DNA of 43,913 nucleotides, taken from positions 1-43,913 of the forward strand of contig NZ_BCTX01000043.1 of NCBI RefSeq assembly GCF_001590985.1, written 5' to 3'. The notes under the pieces are model-generated. The model searched no databases and was not told the DNA's origin. It saw only the letters and a program-made list of their open reading frames with translations. Made by a program: the position numbers and the translations under genes. Shown piece by piece: positions 17,264 to 25,017 of the stretch. Positions within the stretch are counted from its first letter, which is position 1; each line of letters begins with the position of its first letter. This DNA comes from Novosphingobium naphthalenivorans NBRC 102051 (GTDB taxonomy: Bacteria > Pseudomonadota > Alphaproteobacteria > Sphingomonadales > Sphingomonadaceae).

Positions 17264-18550
17264 ATGCCCCGCAATGCCCAGGTCATGCTGGCCGCGTCGC
17301 TCGCTTTCTTTTTCGTCACGGCCACGACCTTCACGTCGCTGGGGTACGTCCTCTACACCATGGTTGCGGAACTCGGCTGGTCCAAGGCTTCCGCCGGTCT
17401 CAGCTTCTCGCTGCTGGGCCTCACCTGCGGGCTTGCCAGCCCGCTGCCGCCCTTGCTGATGAAGACGATCGGCACGCGCTGGACGATGGTGGCCGGCTGC
17501 CTCGTGCTTGCCGCCGGGTTCCTGCTGGCCTCGGTCATCACCGATCTGAACTTCTTCTTCGTCGCCACCGCGCTGATGGGCATCGGTTTCACGCTCGCCG
17601 CGCCCTCGCCCGCCGTCTATCTGCTGGCGACATGGTTCCCGCGCACGTCGGCGCGGATGATCGGCTTCTATTTCATGATCGGCTCTTCGGGCGGCATTGC
17701 CGGGCCGCTGATCGTCGGCACCATCGTCGGCCTGACCGGCGACTGGCGCCTGCACTGGCTGGTGATGGCGATCTGCTCCACGCTCCTCGCCGTCATCTGC
17801 TTCGTCTGCGTGCGCGACGCGGTGAAAGTGGAAAATGTCGACCAGGTCAAGGAAGCCGGCGGCCAGGGCGAGAAACCCGCCGCCTCCGGCACATGGACTG
17901 TTCGCAAGGCCTTGCGCACGCCGACTTTCCTGGTTCTGGCCGCCGTCATGACGGTCGTGCAGATGGTCGTCACCAGCACGCATTCAATCCTCGTCGCCCA
18001 CATCGCCAACCTCGGCGAAGGGGCCGCGCCCGGCGCCATCGCGATGAGCCTGCTGGCCTTTGCCGGAACCGGTGCCAAAGGCGTGACCGGCGCCGTGTGC
18101 GAACGCTTCGATCCGCGCCACATCCTCGTTTTCGGCCTGATACTGCAAGCCGTGGCCATGGCCATCCTGTGGTCGACCCCGCTGGTGCTCGTCGCCTGCG
18201 CCGCCGCCGCGCTGTTCGGCACCGGCTGGGGCATGGCCTGGCTCTCCGCCCACGTGCTGATCCTGCGCTATTTCGGCGCCGCCATCGCGGGTGACATGGT
18301 GGCCATGGCGACCACCGCCACGACTCTCGCGGTGTTCGGCCCGGTCGGCGCCGGCCGCATTGCCGACGTGACCGGCAGCTATGCCCCGGCCATGCTGGTC
18401 TTCTCGCTGCTGCTCGCCGCCGCCACGGCCATCGCCGTCCTGTTCCTGCGAGCACCGGATTCCACGGCGGCCGAAAGCGATGCGGAGTCGGAAAAAGAAA
18501 GCGCCGGGCAGGACGCCGAACTGGTGACGCAGCTCGTCCCCGCCGAATAA
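17264..18550 (+). CDS. MFS transporter
   Basis: A 428-residue inner-membrane carrier with 12 predicted helices and a central cytoplasmic loop (VKVENVDQVKEAGGQGEKPAAS, about residues 190-215). Features of the family are the N-terminal VMLAASLAFFFVTATTFTSLGYVLYTMVAELGWSKASAG and an acidic C-terminal tail of about 35 residues. It resembles monocarboxylate/organic-acid type MFS members and the second MFS protein in this island. ATG 17264 follows GGAG with good spacing. It is followed by the Rieske oxygenase gene 139 bp downstream. Probably imports the island's substrate or an intermediate; direction and substrate are inferred. Confidence 0.9.
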   Translation: MPRNAQVMLAASLAFFFVTATTFTSLGYVLYTMVAELGWSKASAGLSFSLLGLTCGLASPLPPLLMKTIGTRWTMVAGCLVLAAGFLLASVITDLNFFFVATALMGIGFTLAAPSPAVYLLATWFPRTSARMIGFYFMIGSSGGIAGPLIVGTIVGLTGDWRLHWLVMAICSTLLAVICFVCVRDAVKVENVDQVKEAGGQGEKPAASGTWTVRKALRTPTFLVLAAVMTVVQMVVTSTHSILVAHIANLGEGAAPGAIAMSLLAFAGTGAKGVTGAVCERFDPRHILVFGLILQAVAMAILWSTPLVLVACAAAALFGTGWGMAWLSAHVLILRYFGAAIAGDMVAMATTATTLAVFGPVGAGRIADVTGSYAPAMLVFSLLLAAATAIAVLFLRAPDSTAAESDAESEKESAGQDAELVTQLVPAE

Positions 18551-18560
18551 GCGCACCTGC

Positions 18561-18588
18561 CAAGAAACACTGCGTCCAGCGCAAAGCC
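18561..18588 (+). promoter_or_regulatory. Weak candidate operator in the Rieske gene leader
   Basis: CAAGAAACACTGCG followed at a 21-bp offset by CAAAGCC resembles the other island sites but with less identity. An 8-bp inverted repeat CTGCGTCC/GGACGCAG overlaps the same stretch, so the position may be significant for another reason. Confidence 0.2.
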
Positions 18589-18689
18589 AGCCCCGGACGC
18601 AGCGCCTAACCTCGCTCCCATCATCGGCAGGCACAAAGCCTGTCCGGGTTCGCATTCACACGGTTCGCCGAAGAGGGAAACATCCGGAA

Positions 18690-19904
18690 ATGACCCTGCT
18701 CACCGACCAGTTCTTCGACAGCTTCGCCAGCTCCATCAAGGAGATCGAGGAAGCCGACACGCTTCCCGCCGAATGCTATGTCGACGAGGAATTCCACCGC
18801 TTCGAGAAGGAAGCGCTCTTCCAGCACGAATGGCTCTGCGTCGGCAGGGTGGAATGGCTCGAAAATCCGGGCGATTTCTTCACCGTAACTCGCGCCGATG
18901 AGCCAATCGTGGTGTGCAAGACGCGTGACGGCGTGATCAAGGCCCTGTCCTCGGTCTGCCAGCACCGCGCCATGCTGGTGGCCGAGGGGCATGGCAATAC
19001 CCGCGCCTTCGTGTGCCCCTATCACCACTGGACCTACGATCTCGACGGCGCGCTGGTCGGCGCACCGGCGATGAACAAGACCTGCAATTTCGACAAGAAG
19101 GCCGCCTCGCTGCCCGAGATCCGGCACGAGATCTGGCACGGCTTCATCTTCATCAACCTCGATCCCGAGGCCGAAGCCCTGACCCCGCGCCTGGCCGGAC
19201 TGGAAGACGTCGTCGCCAACTACGACTTCGCCTCGCTGCGCGGCCCCCGGCCCGACGAGCCGACGATCTTCCCGTGGAACTGGAAGGTCATGCTGGAGAA
19301 CAACAACGACGGCTATCACGCCAGCCGTCTCCATGCCGGGCCGCTACACGACTTCATCCCGAGCGGCCTCGCCAGCTTCCCGGAAATGCCGGAAGGTTCG
19401 GCCGGGTACTACCGGCTCAACGGCACGCTGCACAAGAACGCCGCGTTCAATGCCACGCAGCGCGCGATCTTCCCGGTCTTCCCCAAGCTGACCGAGGAAG
19501 AGCAGAACCGCCTGCTGTTCGTGAACCTGCCGCCCAGCCTCTCGCTGGTGGTGACGAACGACACCGTGCTCTACCTCATCATGGACCCGCGCACGGCGGA
19601 ATCGCACGCGCTCACGATCGGTACGCTGATGGTACCCGAGGCGATGGACGATCCGCTGTTCGAGCTGAAGGTCAAGATGGCCGACGAAGCGGTGGAACGC
19701 ATCGTCGCGCAGGATTTCCATGTCGACGAACTCGTGCAGCAGGGCCTGCGCTCCAAGTTTGCACCGCGCGGCCGCTATTCCTGGCAGGAAGGCGCCCAGC
19801 GGCTGCTCAATGTGTGGCTGGTCGAACGCTATTGGGCCGAATGGAACCGCCGTCGCGGTCCTTCGGCTCCGGTGACGGCCATTCGCGGCGGCGGGGCGTC
19901 CTGA
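18690..19904 (+). CDS. Rieske non-heme iron oxygenase, alpha subunit
   Basis: A 404-residue ring-hydroxylating oxygenase component. The Rieske [2Fe-2S] ligands are C90, H92 (CQHR) and C109, H112 (CPYHHW). The mononuclear iron site has the bridging D207 and H210, H215 (NNNDGYHASRLH, same spacing as in naphthalene dioxygenase) and probably D342 (AQDFHVDE). It would activate O2 to hydroxylate or demethylate its substrate. No beta subunit, ferredoxin or reductase gene is nearby, so electrons must come from elsewhere in the genome; homotrimeric alpha-only enzymes are known. It follows the MFS gene and is closed by a strong terminator. ATG 18690 follows a GAGGGA-type site. Confidence 0.93.
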   Translation: MTLLTDQFFDSFASSIKEIEEADTLPAECYVDEEFHRFEKEALFQHEWLCVGRVEWLENPGDFFTVTRADEPIVVCKTRDGVIKALSSVCQHRAMLVAEGHGNTRAFVCPYHHWTYDLDGALVGAPAMNKTCNFDKKAASLPEIRHEIWHGFIFINLDPEAEALTPRLAGLEDVVANYDFASLRGPRPDEPTIFPWNWKVMLENNNDGYHASRLHAGPLHDFIPSGLASFPEMPEGSAGYYRLNGTLHKNAAFNATQRAIFPVFPKLTEEEQNRLLFVNLPPSLSLVVTNDTVLYLIMDPRTAESHALTIGTLMVPEAMDDPLFELKVKMADEAVERIVAQDFHVDELVQQGLRSKFAPRGRYSWQEGAQRLLNVWLVERYWAEWNRRRGPSAPVTAIRGGGAS

Positions 19905-19935
19905 CCCGCAGTTTTTCAATTCATTCCTGACGCCT

Positions 19936-19969
19936 GCGGCGCCCGGTTCCGATCGGGCGCCGCTTTTTT
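19936..19969 (+). terminator. Rho-independent terminator
   Basis: A perfect 10-bp stem GCGGCGCCCG/CGGGCGCCGC with loop GTTCCGAT is followed by six T. It lies 31 bp behind the Rieske gene and separates it from the VOC gene. Confidence 0.93.
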
Positions 19970-20008
19970 GTGCGGTGCGCATCCTCCCTGCTCCCCAGCG
20001 CTCGCGAT

Positions 20009-20023
20009 CAAGGTTTTGTGCGC
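20009..20023 (+). promoter_or_regulatory. Candidate operator half (site 3, VOC leader)
   Basis: CAAGGTTTTGTGCGC matches the site in front of the extradiol dioxygenase gene (20609) in 13 of 15 positions. A CAA-containing second half at the 22-bp offset is not clear. It starts 79 bp before the VOC ATG. Confidence 0.4.
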
Positions 20024-20087
20024 AGCGCGCCGAGCAAACATTGCCCGCCGCTCTAGGCAGAAAGAAAGGACCAAAAGGAGCCCTTCG

Positions 20088-20573
20088 ATGACCAACAGCC
20101 TGATCTTTTTCGACTTCGCCACCGACGATCCGGACAAGGCCGGCAAGTTCTACGCCGAAGTCTTTGGCTGGGAAGACGATTCCCGCATGGGCGGCCTCTA
20201 TCACCGCATGGTTCCGGGCGGCTTCTTCAAGAACAAGGACGGGTCCGACAGCGAAATCGGCAACCTGCACTTCGGCGTGTTCGACGCCAAGAACGCCCGC
20301 CCCCATCCCGAACCGGCCGGCGTCGAGCCCCGCACGCTGTCCAGCCAGGGCCGCAAGGCGCGCATCTGGGTTCTGGTGAGCGAGGACGATTCGCCCGAGC
20401 GCATTCTGGACACCGCCGAAAAGCTGGGCGGCACCGTGCAGTGGCGCAACCACTACTGGAAGGAGTTCAACGGCTACAACTGGTGCTTCTCCGACCCCTG
20501 GGGCAACGAGATTCTGCTCTGGGTCAAGGCTGGCGAAAATCCGCAGGTTCCCGAGGATTTCACCCGCGAGTAA
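20088..20573 (+). CDS. VOC (glyoxalase/extradiol) family protein
   Basis: A 161-residue protein with two beta-alpha-beta-beta-beta modules: SLIFFDFATDDPDKAGKFYAEVFGWE opens the first, and RIWVLVSEDDSPERILDTAEKLGG with CFSDPWGNEILLWVK the second. Family members bind a divalent metal and catalyse isomerisation, epimerisation or extradiol cleavage; the reaction cannot be told here. AAGGAG at 20075-20080 supports ATG 20088. It begins a new transcript behind the terminator and probably works with the downstream extradiol dioxygenase. Confidence 0.88.
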   Translation: MTNSLIFFDFATDDPDKAGKFYAEVFGWEDDSRMGGLYHRMVPGGFFKNKDGSDSEIGNLHFGVFDAKNARPHPEPAGVEPRTLSSQGRKARIWVLVSEDDSPERILDTAEKLGGTVQWRNHYWKEFNGYNWCFSDPWGNEILLWVKAGENPQVPEDFTRE

Positions 20574-20608
20574 TCGCCACCGGCCTGCGGCGGCGGCGAA
20601 CGGCGCGA

Positions 20609-20637
20609 CAAGTTCTTGTGCGCTTCCCCGCAAGACC
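20609..20637 (+). promoter_or_regulatory. Candidate AraC-type operator (site 4, extradiol dioxygenase leader)
   Basis: CAAGTTCTTGTGCGC, with an inner palindrome CAAG-TT-CTTG, is followed after 7 nt by CAAGACC. Both blocks and their spacing agree with site 1 at 14499 (12 of 15 and 7 of 7 positions). It starts 104 bp before the dioxygenase ATG. Confidence 0.5.
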
Positions 20638-20712
20638 CGCAGGCCCACCCTACCTAGCGTCGACAAGGTAAAGACAAAGCAGAGTCCTTCGGGCCGCAAC
20701 TGAAGGATCGAA

Positions 20713-21510
20713 ATGGAGCACCAAGTCATGCGCCGTCTTCCGATCGTCTTTTTCGGACATGGCAGCCCGATGATCGCGCTGGAAAAAAATGCCGTCACGC
20801 GCACGTGGCACGAAATGGCGCAGCACATCGGCAAGCCGAAGGCGATCCTGTGCATCTCGGCCCACTGGCAGACGCGCGGCACGGCCGTGACCGCCATGGC
20901 CCAGCCGCGCACGATCCATGACTTCGGCGCTTTCCCGCAAGCGCTGTTCGACATGCAGTATCCCGCGCCCGGCGATCCGGAACTGGCCGCGCGCGTACAG
21001 GAATTGCTGGCCCCGATGCCGGTCAAGCTGGACGCCAACTGGGGTCTGGACCACGGCACCTGGTCGGTGCTCGTCCATGCCTATCCGGAAGCGGACATTC
21101 CCGTCGTGCAACTCGGCATGGACATCGGCAAGACGCCTGCCGAGCACTGGGAAGTGGGCCGCCTGCTGCGCCCGCTGCGCGATGAAGGCGTGCTTATCAT
21201 GGGCACCGGCAACATCGTCCACAACCTTCCGGCGATGGACTGGGGCAACCCGAACGCGGTGCCCTATCCCTGGGCCGAACAATTCAATTCGGTGATGTGC
21301 GAGGCGATTGCCACGGACACGCCGCAGACGCTGATCGACTATGAATCGCTGGGCGATGCCGCCCGCCTCTCCGTGCCCGGCGCCGATCATTTCCTGCCGC
21401 TGCTCTATGTCCTCGGCGCGCGGCACGAGGGCGAGACGGCCGAGTTCAATCCGCATTTCATCCACCACAAATCCCTCAGCATGACGAGCGTCCTCATCGG
21501 CGCCGCATGA
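20713..21510 (+). CDS. Class III extradiol dioxygenase, DODA/YgiD type
   Basis: A 265-residue LigB-fold enzyme. Metal ligands and catalytic residues expected in the family are visible: FFGHGSP (H16), ISAHWQTRG (H51), LDHGTW (H114), NIVHNL (H170) and GADHFLPLLYVLGA (H226). Relatives such as plant DOPA 4,5-dioxygenase and E. coli YgiD open catecholic rings with a bound Fe(II) or Zn. Next to a Rieske oxygenase it could cleave a dihydroxylated ring; the ring is unknown. ATG 20713 has AAGGA upstream; ATG 20728 is an alternative. The next gene follows after 40 bp. Confidence 0.92.
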   Translation: MEHQVMRRLPIVFFGHGSPMIALEKNAVTRTWHEMAQHIGKPKAILCISAHWQTRGTAVTAMAQPRTIHDFGAFPQALFDMQYPAPGDPELAARVQELLAPMPVKLDANWGLDHGTWSVLVHAYPEADIPVVQLGMDIGKTPAEHWEVGRLLRPLRDEGVLIMGTGNIVHNLPAMDWGNPNAVPYPWAEQFNSVMCEAIATDTPQTLIDYESLGDAARLSVPGADHFLPLLYVLGARHEGETAEFNPHFIHHKSLSMTSVLIGAA

Positions 21511-21550
21511 CTTCGGGTCGCCCCCTTCAACCTGCGTCACAGGAGTTCAA

Positions 21551-22645
21551 ATGGCACTGGTCAGCCTAAAGCCCGATTCCGCCAAGGCAGCCGTTCAGCC
21601 GAGCGCGCTGCATCATCTCAGGGCCACGCCTGAAACGGTGCACTGGGGCTATTTCTCGCCGGACATCAAACCGGCCCTTACCGTCAAGAGCGGGGACCTG
21701 ATCCAGGCCCAGGCCGTCACCCACCACGCGGGCGACGATCCCGAACTGATGTTCGACGACGACATCCGCCGCATCTTCACCGAGATCGATCCGGCCACCC
21801 GCGCGCCGGGCTGCCACATCATGACCGGCCCGATCTACGTTGAAGGCGCGGAGCCCGGCGACATGCTGGAAGTGCGCTACTTCCAGATGAAGCCGCGCTT
21901 CAACTACGGCTCTAACCTCGCGGCCAACTGGGGCCATCTCTACGAAGAATTCGGCGAAACCGAGCGAGTGACGATCTACAAGATCGATCCCAACGCCAAT
22001 ACCGCCAGCGCGCTCTACGCCTACGACGTCGAGGAAAAGTACGTCGTGCCCGGCCGCATCACGCATTGCCCCGAATGCGACCGCTCGCCCGCCCTGCCCG
22101 GCATCACCCTGCCCGCGCGTCCGCACCTCGGCACTGCCGGCGTGGCGCCTGCGGTCAACGAGCCGGTCAGCACGATCCCGCCGGGCCTCCATGGCGGCAA
22201 TATCGACAACTGGCGCATCGGCGCGGGCGCAACGATGTACTATCCGGTGCAGGTCAAGGGCGGCCTGTTCTCGATCGGCGATCCCCACGTCAGCCAGGGC
22301 GACGGCGAGATCAGCGGCACCGCGATCGAATCCTCGCTCGACGTGCTGTTCCAGATCATCCTGCGCAAGGACTTCTCCTTCCCCTCGCCGCTGCTCGAAA
22401 CGCCCGATTGCTGGATCGTCCATGGCTTCGGCGAAGACCTCGATCAGGCGATGAAGGGCGCATCGATGGACATGCTGCACCTCCTCACCGAGCATCAGGG
22501 CCTTTCGCGCAACGACGGCTATTCGCTGATGAGCGTCGCCGCCGACTTCGGCGTGACTCAGGTGGTTGATGGCACGCAGGGCATCCACTGCCGGATCGAA
22601 CGGCGGATCTTCCCCGACAAGGGGACGGTCAAGGACCCCGAATAA
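21551..22645 (+). CDS. Acetamidase/formamidase family protein (FmdA/AmdA)
   Basis: A 364-residue amide hydrolase. Family blocks are ETVHWGYFSPDIKPALTVKSGD, TGPIYVEGAEPGDMLEVR, GGNIDNWRIGAGATMYYPVQVKGGLFSIGDPHVSQGDGEISGTAIE and the C-terminal DGYSLMSVAADFGVTQVVDG. Characterised relatives hydrolyse formamide or short amides to ammonia and acid. It is clearly related to the C-terminal domain of the AraC fusion protein at 25018-27420. It probably shares a transcript with the dioxygenase upstream. The spacer contains CACAGGAG, supporting ATG 21551. Confidence 0.92.
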   Translation: MALVSLKPDSAKAAVQPSALHHLRATPETVHWGYFSPDIKPALTVKSGDLIQAQAVTHHAGDDPELMFDDDIRRIFTEIDPATRAPGCHIMTGPIYVEGAEPGDMLEVRYFQMKPRFNYGSNLAANWGHLYEEFGETERVTIYKIDPNANTASALYAYDVEEKYVVPGRITHCPECDRSPALPGITLPARPHLGTAGVAPAVNEPVSTIPPGLHGGNIDNWRIGAGATMYYPVQVKGGLFSIGDPHVSQGDGEISGTAIESSLDVLFQIILRKDFSFPSPLLETPDCWIVHGFGEDLDQAMKGASMDMLHLLTEHQGLSRNDGYSLMSVAADFGVTQVVDGTQGIHCRIERRIFPDKGTVKDPE

Positions 22646-22649
22646 GACT

Positions 22650-22687
22650 TGGTGCGCCGGGTCCCGTCCCAACGGCCCGGCGCGCCA
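22650..22687. other. Long intercistronic hairpin without T-tract
   Basis: TGGTGCGCCGGG pairs with CCCGGCGCGCCA (12 bp, one T-G wobble) around a 14-nt loop. With no T-tract it is more likely an mRNA-stability or processing element, or a weak terminator between the amidase and TauD genes. Confidence 0.5.
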
Positions 22688-22698
22688 TCCGGCACGAC

Positions 22699-22727
22699 CA
22701 AGAACTGGTAAGGCGCAGGAACAGACC
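22699..22727 (+). promoter_or_regulatory. Weak candidate operator in the TauD leader
   Basis: CAAGAACTGG starts here, and AGACC occurs at the same offset (bases 25-29) as in sites 1 and 4, but the CGC block is displaced. It ends two bases before the start codon, which would be an unusual operator position. Confidence 0.2.
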
Positions 22728-22729
22728 AG

Positions 22730-23542
22730 ATGGCCTACGAAACGATCGATGTCCGCCCGGTGACAAAGCGGATCGGCGCCGAAATCTTCGGCGTCGACCT
22801 CACCAAACCCCTGGGCAATCAGACCTATGCGGAAATCCGCGAGGCGCTGATGCAGCATCAGGTCGTCTTCTTCCGCGATCAGGAAATCGATCACGAAGCT
22901 CACCTTGCGTTCGGCCGTGCCTTCGGCAAGCTGCACATGCACTCGGCCGTCAAGGGCCTCGACGACTACCCCGAAGTGGTGAAGATCCACGCCGACGCCC
23001 AGAGCAAGTACATCGCGGGCGACAAGTGGCATTCAGACCTGTCGTGCGATCCAGAGCCCCCGATGGGCTCGATCCTCTATATGCACACCATGCCCGAGGC
23101 AGGCGGCGATACGCTGTTCGCCAGCATGTATGCAGCTTACGATGCCCTGTCCGCGCCGATGAAGGCCTTCCTCGAACCGCTGACCGCGATCCACGATGCG
23201 AACCCGGTCTACAAGGCAATCTTCCCGGACGTGGACAAGACTTACGAGTGCAACACCCATCCGGTCGTGCGCACGCACCCGGAAACGGGCCGCAAGCTGC
23301 TCTTCGTCAACTCCTCCTACACCACGCGCATTCCCGAGCTGTCGAAGGAAGAAAGCGCCGCCGTGCTCGCCTTCCTCTATGAGCACGTGAAGGACGCGAA
23401 TTTCCAGGTGCGCTTCCGCTGGCAACCGCACTCGATCGCCTTCTGGGACAACCGCTGCACCCAGCATTTCGCGGTGTGGGACTACTTTCCGGAAACGCGC
23501 TCCGGCTACCGGGTGACGATCGCGGGCGACAAGCCGTTCTGA
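22730..23542 (+). CDS. TauD/TfdA family Fe(II)/2-oxoglutarate dioxygenase
   Basis: A 270-residue non-heme iron enzyme. The facial triad is H101 and D103 (DKWHSDLSC) and H246 (DNRCTQHFAVWDYFPETRSGYRVTI), with R257 or R261 to bind 2-oxoglutarate. The N-terminus VTKRIGAEIFGVDLTKPL and the middle PPMGSILYMHTMPEAGGDTLFASMYAAYDALS are typical of taurine/2,4-D type members. It would hydroxylate its substrate, often leading to C-N, C-O or C-S cleavage. It is followed after 2 bp by the serine hydrolase gene. A second, more distant TauD-like gene is at 34716-35810. Confidence 0.94.
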   Translation: MAYETIDVRPVTKRIGAEIFGVDLTKPLGNQTYAEIREALMQHQVVFFRDQEIDHEAHLAFGRAFGKLHMHSAVKGLDDYPEVVKIHADAQSKYIAGDKWHSDLSCDPEPPMGSILYMHTMPEAGGDTLFASMYAAYDALSAPMKAFLEPLTAIHDANPVYKAIFPDVDKTYECNTHPVVRTHPETGRKLLFVNSSYTTRIPELSKEESAAVLAFLYEHVKDANFQVRFRWQPHSIAFWDNRCTQHFAVWDYFPETRSGYRVTIAGDKPF

Positions 23543-23544
23543 AG

Positions 23545-24819
23545 GTGAAAACCGCGCTGCGCCTTGCCGCGACGGCACTGCTGCTTTCCGCCACGGTTCC
23601 GGCCGCAGCGCAGGCTGGAACAACGCCCGCCCAGGCCACCCGATCGCTGAAGGCAGAGCTGGACGCGATGGTGTCCGCAGGCGAATTGCCCAATGCCCTC
23701 GTGCTCATCGAACAGGACGGCAAGCCGCTGATCGAGGTTTCGACGGGCTACAGCGACATCGAAAAGCGCACGCCGGTCACGCGCGATGCGATCTTCCGGC
23801 TCTATTCGATGTCGAAGCCCATCACGACGGTGGCCATCCTGCAACTGGCGGAGCGCGGGCTGATTGCGCTCGATGCGCCGGTTGGCACCTACCTGCCGGA
23901 ACTGTCGGACCTGCGCGTCTGGGACGGCAGTCCGGACGAGCCGGTCCGCACCGTGCCTGCCGACCGCCCCGTGACCATCCTCGACCTGCTCACCCATACC
24001 TCGGGCATCACCTACGAGTTCATGGGCGATACGCCGGTTCACCGTTATTACCGCGCGCACGGCGTTGGCCGCGTGACGCTGGCGAGCAGCGAACAGCCGC
24101 AGGCCCGGCCCGCGGATTCGCTCGGCGAACTGGTGGCACGGCTGGGCAAGGCGCCGCTGCTGCACCAGCCCGGCGCGCGCTTCAGCTACGGTTTCTCGAC
24201 GACCGTGCTCGGCGCCGTGATCGAGAAAGTCAGCGGCGAAACGCTGGACGCCTATTTCCAGACGCACATCTTCGCGCCGCTGGAAATGAAGGATACGACC
24301 TTCGTCGTCAGCGATGCGCAGGCCCCTCGCCTCGTCGTCGAGTACAGCGCCAGCGCGCAGGGCCTTAAAGCTGTCGACCGGCCGGAAACGTCTGAATACC
24401 GGCAGCCAGACCGTCTCCGCGACGGCGGCGGCGCGCTGGCCGGGACGCTGGAAGATTACCGCCATTTCGCCGAGATGCTCGCCAACCGGGGCATCTGGCA
24501 CGGCAACCGCGTGGTGTCCGCCGCCAGCGTCGATGCCATGTTCTCGCCCCGGCTGCGGACCGGCGGCGGGCCGGACTTGGATATTCCCTTCGGCCTTGGT
24601 CTCGGCATTGGCGATGCCGGAACGGAAGCGCGCGGCGGCGTGCCTGTGGGTGCGGGAAGCTGGTCGGGGTCCGCCAATTCCTATTTCTTCGCCGATCCGG
24701 TGCACAAGCTCGTTGCCATCGTGATGACCAACGAACTGACGCCCGGCGCGTTCATGGCACGGACCTGGAAACTGCGCGCGGCGCTGGACCGGGCCGCGCT
24801 CGCGGTGGCGAAACGCTAG
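23545..24819 (+). CDS. Secreted serine hydrolase, beta-lactamase/EstB-like
   Basis: A 424-residue protein with signal peptide (TALRLAATALLLSATVPAAAQA). The SxxK motif is SMSK in FRLYSMSKPITTVAILQLAERG; the second motif is RFSYGFSTTVLGAVIEKVSG, with Tyr-Gly-Phe in place of Tyr-Ser-Asn, a variation seen in esterases of this fold such as EstB. The C-terminus has GSWSGSANSYFFADPVHKLVAIVMTNELTPG. It probably hydrolyses an ester or amide in the periplasm. The GTG at 23545 is inferred from the signal peptide and lies 2 bp behind the TauD stop; a longer frame reaches back into that gene. Confidence 0.88.
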   Translation: MKTALRLAATALLLSATVPAAAQAGTTPAQATRSLKAELDAMVSAGELPNALVLIEQDGKPLIEVSTGYSDIEKRTPVTRDAIFRLYSMSKPITTVAILQLAERGLIALDAPVGTYLPELSDLRVWDGSPDEPVRTVPADRPVTILDLLTHTSGITYEFMGDTPVHRYYRAHGVGRVTLASSEQPQARPADSLGELVARLGKAPLLHQPGARFSYGFSTTVLGAVIEKVSGETLDAYFQTHIFAPLEMKDTTFVVSDAQAPRLVVEYSASAQGLKAVDRPETSEYRQPDRLRDGGGALAGTLEDYRHFAEMLANRGIWHGNRVVSAASVDAMFSPRLRTGGGPDLDIPFGLGLGIGDAGTEARGGVPVGAGSWSGSANSYFFADPVHKLVAIVMTNELTPGAFMARTWKLRAALDRAALAVAKR

Positions 24820-24850
24820 CCCCAGCCTCTCCGGATCCCATCATAATTCC

Positions 24851-24938
24851 CCGTCATCCCCGCGAAGGCGGGGATCCCGCTTCTGTCGGCGCGGCGCAGG
24901 CAAAGGCAGCGGGGCCCCCGCCTTCGCGGGGGCGACGG
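24851..24938. repeat. Inverted pair of dispersed GC-rich palindromic units
   Basis: Unit 1 (24851-24874) and unit 2 (24915-24938, opposite orientation) share CCGTC, two variable bases and CCCCGCGAAGGCGGGG. Each unit has an inner hairpin CCCCGC-GAAG-GCGGGG, and together they can form a long stem with a 40-nt loop. This motif resembles common intergenic repeats of sphingomonads. It lies between convergent genes and may end transcription from both sides. A second repeat-like stretch, CTTCGACAAGCTCGGGGT, follows at 24965-24982. Confidence 0.85.
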
Positions 24939-25017
24939 GTTTGGGAGGTCAAAAGAGCGCTGCCCTTCGACAAGCTCGGGGTAAGCGGGTCCTAATGGAC
25001 GTAACGCGCGCCGAACG

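Noticed and set aside
21566..23032. Antisense frame spanning the amidase and TauD genes
   Set aside because: It spans two real genes and their spacer, with no domain and no start signal.
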